From assembly GCA_013339895.1 (NCBI GenBank), contig JABACO010000003.1, positions 5,094,477 through 5,158,476 of the forward strand: a stretch of DNA of 64,000 bases, written 5' to 3'. Origin of the DNA: Ephydatia muelleri (Eukaryota; Porifera; Demospongiae; Spongillida; Spongillidae). The position numbers and the translations under genes are program-made. Below, one piece after another: positions 47,525 to 58,933 of this stretch (position 1 is the stretch's first letter; each line of letters begins with the position of its first letter). The notes below the pieces were generated by a model. It did not search any database and was not told where the DNA came from. It worked only from the letters and a program-made list of their open reading frames with translations.

Positions 47525-49733
47525 TTAGTTCGGATTTCCACAGCCTCTGTCTAAACACTCAAAATCGTCCGAACAGCCTAGTTCTTGTTTGAAGAGATTC
47601 GGAAATTCTTCACAGAGTCCTTGACATGCCCTTTGAAGAGCTACATCCGGCTTGAGATTCTCGAAGATAGATTTGACCGATCTGTGGTCGGTCACCTTGC
47701 CTGTCTTTCGAGGGGACCCAAGCACCTAGAAGAGCTTGAACGTTGACACCAAGCTTGACAATGGCATCCCGACCTAACAAGTTCAGTCGTGGTGAATTTG
47801 TGACAGCGAAGGTGAGAGTTTCATCCTTTGGATCTCCTCCTGCAGTGAGGTGACAGCTTCAAAGGTACCCAGGGTGTGTAGAGGCTGGCCATTGGCCACC
47901 TCATAGAGACATGTGGGCGGCTTGAGGGAAGGTTTCCCTAGTTTCACCCAGAAGTCACGAGAGCAGAAATTGTCTGCCGCACCGGTATCCACTTCAAAGA
48001 TGAAGTCCTGACCCTAGGATCGAAACCTGCTGTTCGAGTTGCGGAACTGTATTGATACTATTCACCATTTTTATCTCACGTTTGGTGATGTTCCTCACTG
48101 GCTGGGAACCTCTTCTCTTCTGGAGACATGCACTCTCAATATGTCCCAGTTTCTGACAGAAGCCGTGACAGGTGCTGGTAATGAAAGGACAGTCCTTTGA
48201 AGTATGTTCTGTCTTGCCACACCTGGGACAGGTTCCTTTTAGAATATCTCTTTTCCTTTGAAATACGGTTTAAGGTAGTTAAACCAAGTTAACCGACGAG
48301 TGGGGTTAATAACGACCAATGCACGTGCTCACCACGGATGGGCACGTGTATATATATATGCGTGCGCAGGCGCATCGGCATTGCACGCTGCACGGTGGCT
48401 AGTCGAGCGCAGGAAATTTTCTTGAAAAGATGGACGATATCGCAAAGAAAAAGTCAGCCACGGAACAGACCATGTTACAAGTTGGTCCAGGGGAGTCGCT
48501 GCAACAAGGAAGCTCCGGGGCAACGCGGCAACAAGGAAGCTCCGGGGCAACGCGGCAACAAGGCAGTTCGGGGGCGCCGTTCTCAATAGAACAAACGGCA
48601 TGGCTTTGCGAATTTCTCGCTAAGGAAAAGGCTGGTTCACCGTTGTCCTTTGCGGCTCCGGTTTTTTGTAAAGGGGGAAGACGGGTATTTGGTAGCGGGC
48701 CTCGACTATAGGGGCTTAGTTTCGGTAGGCAGGACTTATGAGAGGGCCACCGGGCAGGCGTAGCTTGCACTACGCCGTCGGCATGATAAGGGCAGGCACC
48801 CGCTGCATCAAATGAACTGGCACGAGATGCATGCCGGAGGGCGTCGGTCGATATGGGCAGGAGCCCGCATCATTAGATATGGGCATGCGCGCCCGCTATA
48901 CGGGCATGCAGGTATGGCCAGCGAGCCGGCGGTCATTATATGGGCAAGCACCCGCGCTATATGCATGCATGTATACATGGCCTTCGAGCCGTCGGTCACT
49001 GCGACTCATTAGACTTCTTTGTAGCTTGGATCTTGTGGACAGGTGTCTGTTTAGCACCATACGCCGTCTCCTTTGCAACTCTGCCGACAGCGTCTTCTGT
49101 CTCCACTGCTGTCGAAATAGCTTTGGCAAAAGTGAGCTCACTGTCCTTCACCTTGAAGAGAGCCTTGAGAACTGCTTCGTTATTAACCGAGCACATGAAG
49201 CGCGTGCGCATTGCTTCATCAAGAGGGTCTCTAATGGAAGGGAAATCGCACGTCACAGCGTCTTGGCGAATTCTCGCGGCGAGTTCGTGAATTGTCTCCC
49301 CGAGCTTACGCTGCATCTCGGACCAGAATTTGATACGTTCTCTGACTATGTACCTTGCTGGATCGAATTGGTTCTTCATGAAATCGGTGATCTCATTGAT
49401 TGTGAGGTCGTTAATGCATTTTGGTGGCGACTGTTGCGAAGCGAGGTTACACAGCAATTTGTAGGTTACCTTAGATTGGCTCGTAAGGAACACCTGCGCG
49501 GTTTTGTCCTCCGGTACCGAGTTCGCCCCGATGAAGGTATGGAACCGTGCCAGATAATCAGTCCATAGCTCAGCTGCAGATGTCAAATCGAAAGGTGGGA
49601 AGCTAGGGATGGAAGTTGCGGGCATGGGCTTACTCAGTCCTTTGGCAATTGCTGCGACGAGCGCCTCTGTTTGTTCTTGCTGTGAGTCCATCTGCCGTTG
49701 GAAGAGCTTGATAAGTTCGCCTAGTTCTGCCAT
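47525..49733 (-). mobile_element. Ty3/gypsy-type LTR retrotransposon fossil (gag-protease part)
   Basis: Minus strand, in order: a gag-like frame (49733-48996), a CCHC-type knuckle region (about 48240-48110), an aspartic-protease-like frame with the MDTGAADN active-site motif (47992-47783), and a short stretch toward pol (to about 47525). Reverse transcriptase, RNase H and integrase were not seen, and no LTRs were identified. It is broken, with at least three interruptions, one of them an insertion of other DNA at about 48245-48995. The gag frame remains long, so the copy is probably not very old. It is a fossil and not functional. Confidence 0.75.
48245..48995 (+). mobile_element. Insertion of unknown DNA within the gypsy fossil
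   Basis: This GC-richer block separates two parts of the fossil. It has a plus-strand 93-aa ORF (48430-48711) starting MDDIAKKKSATEQTMLQ with three GSSGATRQQ-like repeats, preceded by a TATATATATA stretch at about 48351. Further right are repeated ATGGGCA and GGGCATGC motifs. The family is unknown; an element end or a promoter-bearing repeat is possible. Confidence 0.45.
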
Positions 49734-50056
49734 GAGAGGTTGAATCTACAAATCCTGCTGACTACGCCAATCAATCCTGTCGTGTTTCTGACCACACGTA
49801 ATTAATGGACAGAATTACAGCAGTAGCGGACACACAGGAACAGACGAGAAATACAACGCACACTAAGAGTAATGAATGAATGTGACACGTGTACAAAGGT
49901 GCCTAAAAAATGGAATGTTCTAGAATAGGCATGGTTATAATACGCATAATTAATTAACCACACAATAACTACTTTCAATCTCTTCAACCGTTTCAACAGG
50001 CATGACCTTGTCAATTTGCTTCTCTGGGATGTACTTCCTGTGGTGGTAAAGGTTGA

Positions 50057-51361
50057 CTATTCATCAGTTGGTAGTGAGGTGTCTGTACCATCATCAACTA
50101 CACGCAGTGCTATTACGGATGACTCAATAGAAATGATTGAACTCTTGTCAACCCTCAACACAGTACCCCCATAGTGTCCTGCAATACAGAATGCGTTCAC
50201 TTGGATGTATTCATTGTCAACCACAGGAAGTTTACTCAGTTCTTGATACACATATTGATTACTTTTGAATCTTCCATCAGTAGATTCAACCACTTCTGGT
50301 TCTGAACTTGTCACAGGAGCATGCAATATTATGTTTTCACCACACCTTCCACTTACAGGTTTTGCCACATATCCCGATTTCTTCAGCCTGTCAGTTACCT
50401 CCCAAGAGGTGTGCAAAATGTTTGGATGGTCAGGAAACATCTCACTTAGCACAGGAAGAATGGCCTTGTTTGAAGGAATGGCTGACCACCATGGTTCAAA
50501 AACAAGCACATTTTCACTAAGGCAAACATCAATGACACGAACTTGGCCAGAGTGTCTAAGAGGCTCTCCATTCCATTGCGAAAGCAGTGTGGTGTAACAC
50601 CAGGTCTTCCAGACATATTTAACTGGCTTCTTCTCATCATCCAAGATGTGCCCTGCTTCATCAAAAGTGAAGTTGTCTAAATTGTCTCCACCTTTAACCA
50701 ATTTGCATACAAAGCCAGCCTTCTGAGCAGCATTCAACATGTACAGAGCATGGTATTTTTCCTCACCTTCTTTGTCAATTAGAAAATGAATGAGGGTGCC
50801 TTTGGGCAGGTTAAGAAGATGCCAGGCATTCACAAGCCTCTCCTCACACCCAACACCCGCATCCACACCCACACTGTCAATGCCCACAGCCTTTGCCCAT
50901 GAAGACTGGACATGACCGCATTCCATCAAGCAGGAAGCAGAGTCTGCATTGTATTCAAAGCACTTAATGCCCTTCTCTGGTGTGATAGAGAAGTCAAAGC
51001 GACCAGAGATAACTTTATCACCAATAAAGAAAGATGCCAGAGCCCTGGGCCAGTATTGGGAGGGAAACCCAAAGGCAGGCCACAGTTCAGGGGTCTTACA
51101 CACATGCTCAGTGGCCTTGACAAACATTGAATGCAATTCTGTTGTAGCCTTGCGCAGAGCTGCATGTGTAGATGATGGAATTTGTACATAGGTGGTCGTC
51201 TTCAGGTCAGGAGAGTTGACTAGATTTGAGCCACACAGATCAAAAAATACTTTCACATAAGGCTGACTGTAGTCCATCCAATCACGTGTATTGCCATGTC
51301 CTGGTGGTAGGATCACACTGGCACGCACCAATGGAGCTATCTTAGTACTTTGATTACTCAT
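50057..51361 (-). CDS. Glutathionylspermidine synthase-like ATP-grasp enzyme
   Basis: Intact 434-aa ORF. ATG at 51361 (ACCATGA context); the frame upstream has only a TTG. A splice acceptor TTTTCACTAG ends at about 51385 on the minus strand, so a 5'-UTR intron is likely. Landmarks are FEYNADSASCLMECG (about 135-149, the EYNADT signature), FEPWW then IPSNKAILPVL (about 288-305), GYVAKPVSGRCGENI (about 330-344, the ATP-grasp KP-GR-G-NI loop) and YVYQELSKLP (about 370). This matches the GSP_synth family: the synthetase domain of E. coli Gsp and its stand-alone YgiC/YjfC relatives, which form an amide between a peptide and an amine using ATP. No amidase (CHAP) domain is present. Substrate unknown. 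The family is mainly bacterial and kinetoplastid, so ancient transfer is possible. Confidence 0.9.
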   Translation of the reverse strand: MSNQSTKIAPLVRASVILPPGHGNTRDWMDYSQPYVKVFFDLCGSNLVNSPDLKTTTYVQIPSSTHAALRKATTELHSMFVKATEHVCKTPELWPAFGFPSQYWPRALASFFIGDKVISGRFDFSITPEKGIKCFEYNADSASCLMECGHVQSSWAKAVGIDSVGVDAGVGCEERLVNAWHLLNLPKGTLIHFLIDKEGEEKYHALYMLNAAQKAGFVCKLVKGGDNLDNFTFDEAGHILDDEKKPVKYVWKTWCYTTLLSQWNGEPLRHSGQVRVIDVCLSENVLVFEPWWSAIPSNKAILPVLSEMFPDHPNILHTSWEVTDRLKKSGYVAKPVSGRCGENIILHAPVTSSEPEVVESTDGRFKSNQYVYQELSKLPVVDNEYIQVNAFCIAGHYGGTVLRVDKSSIISIESSVIALRVVDDGTDTSLPTDE

Positions 51362-51385
51362 GGTACTGAACTGACGAAGTATCCC

Positions 51386-53157
51386 TAGTGAAAACAAAGG
51401 TTCAGCTGGTAAAATGGTAGCATTATTTAGAGGTTAAATGTATGGTTACATTTCTAAAAGGAGGGTGGGGTGGGGAGGGTAGGATGATTACAGATTGTAA
51501 AGTTTATTTGGCAATCCTCTTGTAAAAAGTCACACATTCCCACAGTCCACTCTAATATATTCTCTGCTGGTGCCTAAGTAGAACATAGGTAGGCAAAACC
51601 TCTCGCATGTAGCTTACATGCGCTCATTATCTGGAGGACAATAAACACTTTGATTGTTAATGGCTGGGTTTCGCCAGTAGTTTGAATAAGCACAATCGCC
51701 GGTATAGACTGGTCCCGGTTTCGCAGAAGACCAAGCTGTTGTTTCCTTGGCTTGCTATGTTATCTGAGACTTCAAAACTGTTCCGCATCCTTTAGGGATC
51801 GCAACCCTCCACTGCCGCCTGTCGTGCTAACTCAGCTCTATACTTAACTAGTTACGTTGCGCGCAGTGACATTCGAGAATGCTGAACATGCATGCTATGA
51901 GTTGCGTTATGAATAAATTAACGGCTACACCCACTTGCGACGTAAGCCAACACACATACCAACTTCTTGCCGCGGTTTTTGCCCCCTTTTGGGTGAGGAT
52001 TCGATGGTTCTGAATGGTTACCATGACTAACCTGTACAAAGTGCGAACGTAATGATGCTTGAATTGCTTCAGTACAATGGTGTCGATCCTCTGCACAGCG
52101 CCTGTTCAAACACCTGATCTCAAATTGATCCACGTACGCGGCCGAAGGAATGTGCCCAAGTGTATAGCGATCATCAATTCACACACGGAAGCAGATTAAC
52201 TTTATTAATGGTCCTAACGGTTTATTGATTTTACTTTTTTTATTTTTTAATAACCAGTCGCAAAATTTAGGGGTGGGGAAACGGCCACGAACTTGAGCTA
52301 ATTAGTACCTTGCAACGGCCGTTTTGCGGCCAGGCATTGCGTTTACAATTAGAACTATACCGTAAATGGCTAGGAAATATACGTGTAAGCCTCATTATAA
52401 CATAGATATTATAGTTAGACTATAATATCTATGATTATAAATACTGTATGCTCATTTTAAATCAAACATGTGAGAAAAACTTCCCTCGCTAATCCTATGT
52501 ATGCAATTACTAATCCCTTATAAACGCGCAGCAGCTTTTTTGTCGCGGAAGAGGGGTTACTTCAGGTCGATGACACGGACACCCAACAAATTGCCATTAA
52601 GGTCAGCATGCACCCTCATGCATGTCAGTATCCAAAAACGCCTTTCAAGCTGGCCATATTACATCACATGCTGTATCTTATGAATAATCTGTACGGTTCG
52701 TTCGTATACGACCACATAGGATCACCAGATAGAGATAGCTCAAAAACGCTGCTGAGTATGTGTGTAGCTACAGTTATTGCAAACGTCCGTTAATTTCCCG
52801 CGCACGCGTCCATTGAAATGTGGAGTAAGCTTCACTTTTCAGTAATCACCATAAATCAGGGAGAACAGCGTATATGGTTTCACAGATGTCCCATGATAGA
52901 TAACATTATAACCTATCACTTATATGCTTTCATCTTCTGAGACGCAGGTGTTTTGGTGAGTATACTATGCAGCGGCGACGGAACCGTGGCCATGGCGGCT
53001 CCACTTTTTGTACAGATCATTAGTTATTCATGATGTCATTAATTATTCATAGCAGTTAAATCGCTGGTGAGCAGGACACTATCAGTGATTAATCATTTCA
53101 GCTTACAGCTGCTACTGTATACGTGCTGCTCTCCACGTGATTGTGTTTCTTAAGAAA
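51386..53157. other. Upstream of GSP-synthase-like gene; gene-poor
   Basis: No gene recognised. It contains a 33-bp near-perfect hairpin (52401-52433) and, at 52776-52815, a copy of the left subterminal sequence of the chromodomain element (TTGCAAACGTCCGTTAATTT, compare 15544), so a decayed relative probably lies here. Confidence 0.5.
52401..52433. repeat. Perfect 15-bp-arm hairpin
   Basis: CATAGATATTATAGT, loop TAG, ACTATAATATCTATG. It could be a tiny MITE remnant or a chance AT-rich cruciform. No gene end lies close enough to call it a terminator. Confidence 0.8.
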
Positions 53158-53600
53158 ATGGCTTCAAGTTCAGCGATTGCATGTTGTATTCCTGATAAAC
53201 CACATCAACCTAGAGGGTTTCCAAAACGGGAAAATGGTAAGACCAATGTAGCCAAAAGAAGCTTTCGGCCCTCTTGGTTTGACAAGTGGCCCTGGCTTCA
53301 CTATTGTGAAGAAAATGACAGTGTAGTGTGTCATACTGCCTCTTAGCAAAATCAGAAAAGAAACTTTTGTGGTCTTCAAATGCTGATACAGCGTTCATAT
53401 CAAGAGATTTTAGCAATTGGAAGGACTCTACGAAGAAATTTCCGATACACGAGGCTACGATATGTCATAAGGAAGCATGTCTAAAGGTCATCATTTTGCC
53501 TCAACTACACCAGATATTGCTTCCAGCCTCTCCTTGCAACACCAAGTAGCATGCAAAGCATTCTACTTGGTGTTGCAAGGGCTGCATGTTTGGAAAGTTT
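53158..53600 (+). pseudogene. hAT/ZMYM-type transposase N-terminus, TTF-like zinc finger, broken
   Basis: Starts MASSSAIACCIPDKPHQPRG, then SFRPSWFDKWPWLHYCEEND and VVCHT. One frame change later come CLLAKSEKK, then FISRDFSNWKDSTKKFPIHE and CHKEAC; a further change gives LPSTTPDIASSLSLQHQ. The W-L-HY-E-x-D-x-V-C-H/FTC plus GFSNWKDATxxFxxHE pattern is the TTF-type zinc finger of ZMYM1-like hAT genes. Only the 5' part remains. An inverted CTTGCAACACCAAGTAG pair at 53535-53581 marks its end. Confidence 0.7.
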
Positions 53601-54265
53601 AGTTGCAATGACTACATCACTTGTGTGATGATATTCATATTATTAATTATATTCATATTATTAATCTTCATAATGGCGGCTACTTCTTTCCGTCGCCGCT
53701 GCTATGTGAATTTAGTATGTTCGGCAGTGGGTAGTGTTCGGCCCTATGTGCATATCTTCATTCTTGGAAAGAGTAGATATGGCCTTCTCCCTATACTAGT
53801 ACAGTTGGCCATCTCTCTATAATGGTGACAGGTGGACATCTCCCTGTACTGTAACCAGTCGTAGCCTTTCCCTTTACTCCCGAACCGTTAATTGCCCGTC
53901 TCCTTATAGGCCTACTGTTGGTCTTCTTCCTTTATTGTTAGACTGGTGGCCTCCTGTACTGCTGGTCTTCTCCCTATACTGTTCGCCTTGTCTTTATACT
54001 GTTGGCCTTCTCCCTATACTGTTGACCTTCTCCCTATACTGTTGGCCTTCTCCCTATATACTGTTGGCCTTCTCCCTATATACTGTTGTCTTTCTCCCTA
54101 TACTATTGGCCTTCTCCCTATACTGTTGGTCTTCTCCCTATACTGTTGGCCTTGTTGAGTATACTGTTGGCCTTCTCCCTGGGTTATTCAAATTAGGGGC
54201 AAACCAGGGGGTGGATAGGGGTGGGAGTGGTAAATCCCTGCCCTGTCCAATATGATGTGTGGGAT

Positions 54266-54267
<2 letters not shown>
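53601..54267. repeat. Minisatellite TTGGCCTTCTCCCTATACTG
   Basis: From about 53895 to 54182 an irregular array of about 15 units of 18-20 bp; three diverged units recur at 55928-55975. Nothing else is recognised in 53601-53890. Confidence 0.85.

Positions 54268-54301
<34 letters not shown>
54268..54301 (+). repeat. Poly-G run
   Basis: More than 30 consecutive G. Confidence 0.95.
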
Positions 54302-54303
<2 letters not shown>

Positions 54304-54641
54304 ACCTTTCAACCCCACCCTTTGGAAGTGTTTGATCTCCGATTATTATATATACCCCACCCATTTATTGTGACCACCACTTGTATTTGTAGCCCCGCTC
54401 AAGCTGCATGCTGTGTAACTACATGTAGGTGCCACACCCCCTGTATTGCAATGAAAATCAATGTGAGGTACATGTATGTGTGTGTGTGTGTGTGTGTGTA
54501 CATATGTATTCATGCATACACACATTCACACATGTATCACTCGCACACATACTCACATACATGTACATGTACATGCACACTGTCCATGTGTGTGTGTCTG
54601 TGTATTTGTGTATGGTTGTCACATCTTGGTCCCTTTCACAG

Positions 54642-54892
54642 CACCATTGGGGGTTCCAAGCCCTCAGCTTCTGGCACTCTCTTCCTCCGTCAATGTGATG
54701 CAGTTTAACCCCACAGTTCCCAATGGGATCATCAGAGCCTACAATGTGTAAGCTGTTTCCTTCTCACTACCTCCAGTGTCCCGTGGTACATAACCTGCAG
54801 CCGTCAACGCAGTACAGCTTTGTGGAAGCAGCATGCACCACAGCTGGATGTCAGACTGGTGGTGTTGCCATGTCACAACACTGGATAGTGGT
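54642..54892 (+). CDS. Possible fibronectin-III (usherin-like) exons
   Basis: Two candidate exons. 54642-54747 reads PLGVPSPQLLALSSSVNVMQ then PTVPNGIIRAYN, the A-C strands of an FN3 domain of the P-NG-I-x-Y type. 54777-54892 reads VVHNLQPSTQYSFVEAACTT followed by AGCQTGG, the E-G strands with the ACT-AGC motif typical of usherin FN3 repeats. The phases do not match unless a GTGTAA donor is used, and strands between them seem missing, so this may be a partial or decayed gene. Extracellular adhesion proteins with many FN3 repeats are common in sponges. Confidence 0.45.
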
Positions 54893-56193
54893 ACGTATAC
54901 GTTGTGTATGTGGACCGTGTGTGTGTGTGTGTGTGCGTGTGTTGTGTGCGTGTTGTGTGCGTGTGTATGTGTGCATATGTGTGTGCACAGGTATATGTAC
55001 ATACTGTTTGCAACATGCGCAAATAACAGTGTGCATGGTACATGTATATGATCTGTGCTCAGTAAGTTATCTGTTGGACAGGTCCTCCAGTCATGCCCAC
55101 AGGCACTGCACTCCAGTTGGAACATGGTGTTGGGCGTCATCAGTGCTGCAGCCAGCCTGCCCCGGTACATTGTGTACACTTAGTTTGTGTTCCATCTTTC
55201 TTTGCTCTTATCCCTCTGTCCTTCTTCCTTTCTTTCTCTTCTGTCTCATCTACTCCCTCCCTCCCTCCCTCCCTCTCCCCCTCCCTCCCTCCCTCCCTCC
55301 CTCCCTCCCTCCCTCCCTCCCTCCCTCCCTCCCTCCCTCCCTCCCTCCCTCCCTCCCTCCCTCCCTCCCTCCCTCCCTCCCTCCCTCCCTCCCTCCCTCC
55401 CTCCCTCCCTCCCTCCCTCCCTCCCTCCCTCCCTCCCTCCCTCCCTCCCTCCTGTAGTCATGTGCATGTACACCAGCAGGGACATCTCTGGCAAAATTAC
55501 ACATACCATTTATCTTCCCTCCCTCACTCTTACCTCCCTTCACCTTCACCTCCTCACTTTCCATTGCTCCATCATAGATCCTCCAGTACATTGTGATTCC
55601 AACCTTCTCAGCATGAGGAGGACAGCCCTCCTGGGGGACCCCCTGATCCTGAGTCGAGGACACTGATGACATTGTCATCAGCGTATATATTAATAAGATC
55701 ATAAACCCTGACATGTCCTTTGGCTCCTCAGTGAGTACTTCACTCAATATGCCTAGACCTTTGTATAATACAGTCATACCTTGGCACTCTTCCCCAGGAC
55801 CCCATGGTGCATCTTTCTCCTACAACTGCTAGTGGAGCATGCTGCCCCAAACATTCATGACTCCCACAAGTCAGTACAGCTACAGCTGTGTAGTGTAGCC
55901 ATGTACTATTAGCGTTGATATGCATGGTATACTGTTGGCCTTCTCCTTATATACTACTGGCCTTCTCCCTATACTCCCTACAGTGTACTTAGGTACTGTT
56001 GTTTATGTTGGCCTTGGGGCCTGACTGCTACCACAAAACCCACAAGGGCAGTCCAAGGTGACACAACCATTGTCCTGGCTAAAATGAATACAATCAAAGC
56101 ATCTTGTGACACTGACCTTCACTTGATTGGCAGATAGTGAGTGTGGCAGATACATGTACATGATGTACATGAAGATTGGACTACTTGTGAGGG

Positions 56194-56224
<31 letters not shown>

Positions 56225-56422
56225 AAGTGGTAATGCCCGTGGTTATTTTATCTCACATCCATGGGAGGAGCTACACCTCTATGTAATGGGCTTTATCTGT
56301 ATACATGTACTGTAGGCACAAGTGCTTCCATACACTCTTTGACTTGTTGAAATATGGGTTGATGTCGAAGTACAATGTAATGTGCTCTAATCTGCGTTAA
56401 TTAAGCGAGTTAAGCGTGGATT
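54893..56422. other. Repeat-rich interval, possible further exons not resolved
   Basis: Contains GT microsatellites (54915-54985, 56195-56224), the CCCT array and an open stretch after the acceptor at about 55081 (PPVMPTGTALQLEHGVG) that could belong to the FN3 gene. Nothing firm. Confidence 0.4.
55256..55453. repeat. (CCCT)n microsatellite, about 50 units
   Basis: Nearly pure CCCT tetranucleotide over about 200 bases with one CTCCCCC interruption near the start. Confidence 0.98.
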
Positions 56423-57140
56423 ATGGAGCCGGAGCAAGAGATCGAGAATAGAAGTGGAGCATCGAAGCGAAAGAAGCGGAAAGAACAGCTTGATGAATGG
56501 AATAGGCTACAAAGCAAACTGCCTAGGCTTTTGTCCTTTGGATTTAGTATTCAAAACGAGCCAAACCACAGTACCCTCCAGGCTGGTACCCTAGCTCGAA
56601 ACCGCAGCGGCAGAACATCAGTGCTTAGACGTAGTCAACAACGCGCATGACAGTGTGAATGAAACTGAACCAAGTGCAACCATGCTGGCACCATCTAATG
56701 ACTGGCAACCTTCTGACCCTTGTTCCAGCAGCCAATCGTCACGACCAATGGATGAATACGTACCAATTTCAATGCTGCAGGCGCCACTTGACGTATGCAT
56801 TAGCGTCCATTCATGTCATACTTCTTGTTCCAGCAGCCAATCATCTCAATCATACACCTTAGACACCACAGCCACCACTGCTGCTATCAATGATCCAGCA
56901 AAGTGGACAGTTACTGATAACCTTCGAGAGTATTGGGCGCTGCATGGGCCCACAAGATGCTACAACAATGATGGAAGGTATTCTGCTTCCAAAAGAAAGG
57001 ATGCTGGTGGCGTAAGCCGTATGGTTACTGAGAATATGTTCAAACGTATTCTTCAAAATGGTGACACAGTAGAGAGTGGTTGATCTATTCTCCATCAATA
57101 GGATGCTTGTTCTGTTTTGTGTGCAAGCTATAAGTAAATC
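56423..57140 (+). pseudogene. hAT/ZMYM-type transposase 5' fragment
   Basis: The frame from 56423 begins MEPEQEIENRSGASKRKKRK, basic. The next frame from 56655 has Ser-rich linkers and DPAKWTVTDNLREYWALHGP, then SRMVTENMFKRILQNGD. A third frame at about 57075-57131 reads EWLIYSPSIGCLFCFVCKL and a stop. This is the DPA-W, REY, GP and S-x-G-LFCF-CK series of the TTF zinc finger in ZMYM1-like hAT proteins. Two frame changes are needed, and the catalytic part is absent. Confidence 0.65.
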
Positions 57141-57832
57141 TGAAATAGATTATCCGTTCTTATAAACTTCCTATTGTGTGTGATAATTAACCAGTTCATT
57201 ACCTACGCATGTAAAAAGTGTCTGTGTTACATTTATTTCAGTATACATGTACACATATGATGGGTTAAATAGTTCATAGGGGGGGGGGGGGGGGGGGGGG
57301 GGGCCCACCAAGTATAATTGCCCAGGGCCCACACTGTCTAAATCCGGCCCTGCTTGCACCCACAATGTACATGTATTACATGTATGTGCTTGTCTAACTC
57401 TTTCGTGAGCGGCAACGCATCATTGCTCCACAGTTGCTATAAAGAATCTAACCATTGTAATGTTCTTGGAGTCAACAACGTATTGTTCAGAGGAAATTCA
57501 CCGCCAATAATTGCCTCGAAATGATGCTAATTTAAAGTTCTTCATGACACAGCTTCAGTTAACTGAAGCCGTGATCATGCAGTTTAAATTAGTATAAATT
57601 AAATTAGTGCGTTGGCAATTGCTGTTTCGGGAAAACGTTCCTTGTAAACAACTTCTGCGAATTTGACATGCAAATAATATTTCCTCTGAACAATATGTTA
57701 TGGACTCCAAAAGCGTTAATGGTTAGATAAAAAGTGGCTTCATTATAGCAGCTATTGCGCTGTTGCCCGTGAAAGAGTTAATCATTGTTACATATATGTG
57801 ATTCACTGGCTGGGCACTGGACAACATCACCA
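57141..57832. other. No gene; solitary hAT terminus
   Basis: A poly-G run (57280-57303) is followed by GGCCCTGGGCAATTAT-type sequence in inverse and the terminus GCAGGGCCGGATTTAGAC (inverse of 57335-57352), a hAT-like right end. No left end was identified; it could belong to the hAT fragment at 56423. Nothing else recognised. Confidence 0.45.
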
Positions 57833-58145
57833 CCCTGTTTATAGGTAGTAGCACCAGGGCACAAAAAACATGAGGAGCCTCTAGCCGTGTCCATCCCTAG
57901 CCACCATTGGATGGAGAATTACAGTTCATTGGGTTCAAAGTTCAGTCAAGACTAGGAGGTGTGACCAGTAGCCAGGATGCAGCATGAGGTGCTGACACAG
58001 AGAGCAGCCGAGCCTTGTCAGCAGGTGATGATGCTTTCAACAACAATGAGAACTGGGTCCTCTTGTTTCTTTTGACAGTACCCTTTGGTGGACGGGTGAG
58101 GCTGTGATAGCATCCACAGAGATTACTTCAGACAGGGAGATTATG
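57833..58145 (-). pseudogene. LINE-like reverse-transcriptase C-terminal tail, frameshifted
   Basis: The minus strand reads KGTVKRNKRTQFSLLLKASS then KARLLSVSAPHAASWLLVTP; after a frame change it reads PNELQFSIQWWLGMDTARGS and CFLCPGATT, then QGGDVVQCPAS. The SAPHAASWL, WWLG-D and C-x2-C-P motifs match the C-terminal tail of sponge and cnidarian non-LTR-like ORF2 proteins as I remember them. The RT domain itself is absent, consistent with a small remnant. The exact clade is unknown. Confidence 0.5.
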
Positions 58146-58933
58146 CCTTATATTTGTGTCCCATAAAACAAATATCAGTCCTAACAAGATCTTTTTATCA
58201 CCTTAGGAAGCAATTCATTACTTAAAACAAAAGCTTACATATAATTAAGTGGCCAGAAAGCAATAGGCCTGTGGTGAAGTACTGGAATGACTACAATTAA
58301 ACACACACTAATGTATCATTAACTCCAATACTCCTACATAGTTCAACTTGACTGTGACCTATTTTACATCTTGTAGCTACTTTTCAGGCGGGAGCATGCC
58401 GGAGAGAGCTGACACTGAATCACCAACATAGCTACACACATGGTTCTTCCATCAGTGAATCTCTACAAGGCTGAGAAGACATGAAGGTCAAGAACATAGA
58501 ATTTTATTTTGTACATGTTTCTTTATGGTGCAATTGCTACTTCAAATGATCAGTAAAAATAAATTGTATACACATGCACACACATATACATAAAACACAC
58601 ACATAATACATACATGTACACATATGTATAACATGCATATACACATATGCATGTACATGTACAGACATACATAAAACACACACATACACATAAACGTATA
58701 CATACATGTAAATTAATACTTGTACACACATACATAAAACGCATGTACACATGTGTACATAAAACACACACACATACATACATGTACACACATACATAAA
58801 ACATGCACACATACATGTACACTACACATAAAACACACACTCATACATACATTTTCACATATATACATGTACATAAAACACATACATACATGTACATACA
58901 CCTACATGTATGCACACATATTTATACGGTATA
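58146..58933. repeat. CA/CATACATAAAA-rich degenerate repeat
   Basis: From about 58560 to 58925, imperfect units of CACATACATAAAACACACAC and ACATGTACA. 58146-58559 has no recognised feature. Confidence 0.75.

Noticed and set aside
48430-48711. Host gene with GSSGATRQQ repeats
   Set aside because: It lies inside an insertion within a retroelement fossil and has no recognised domain; kept only as part of that block.
48831-49568. 245-aa plus-strand frame
   Set aside because: Antisense shadow of the gag-like frame.
52401-52433. Rho-independent terminator
   Set aside because: AT-rich hairpin in eukaryotic DNA, not at a gene end.
58537-58901. Cys/Met/Tyr-rich frames near 58.7 kb
   Set aside because: Translations of CATACATAAAACACACA repeats.
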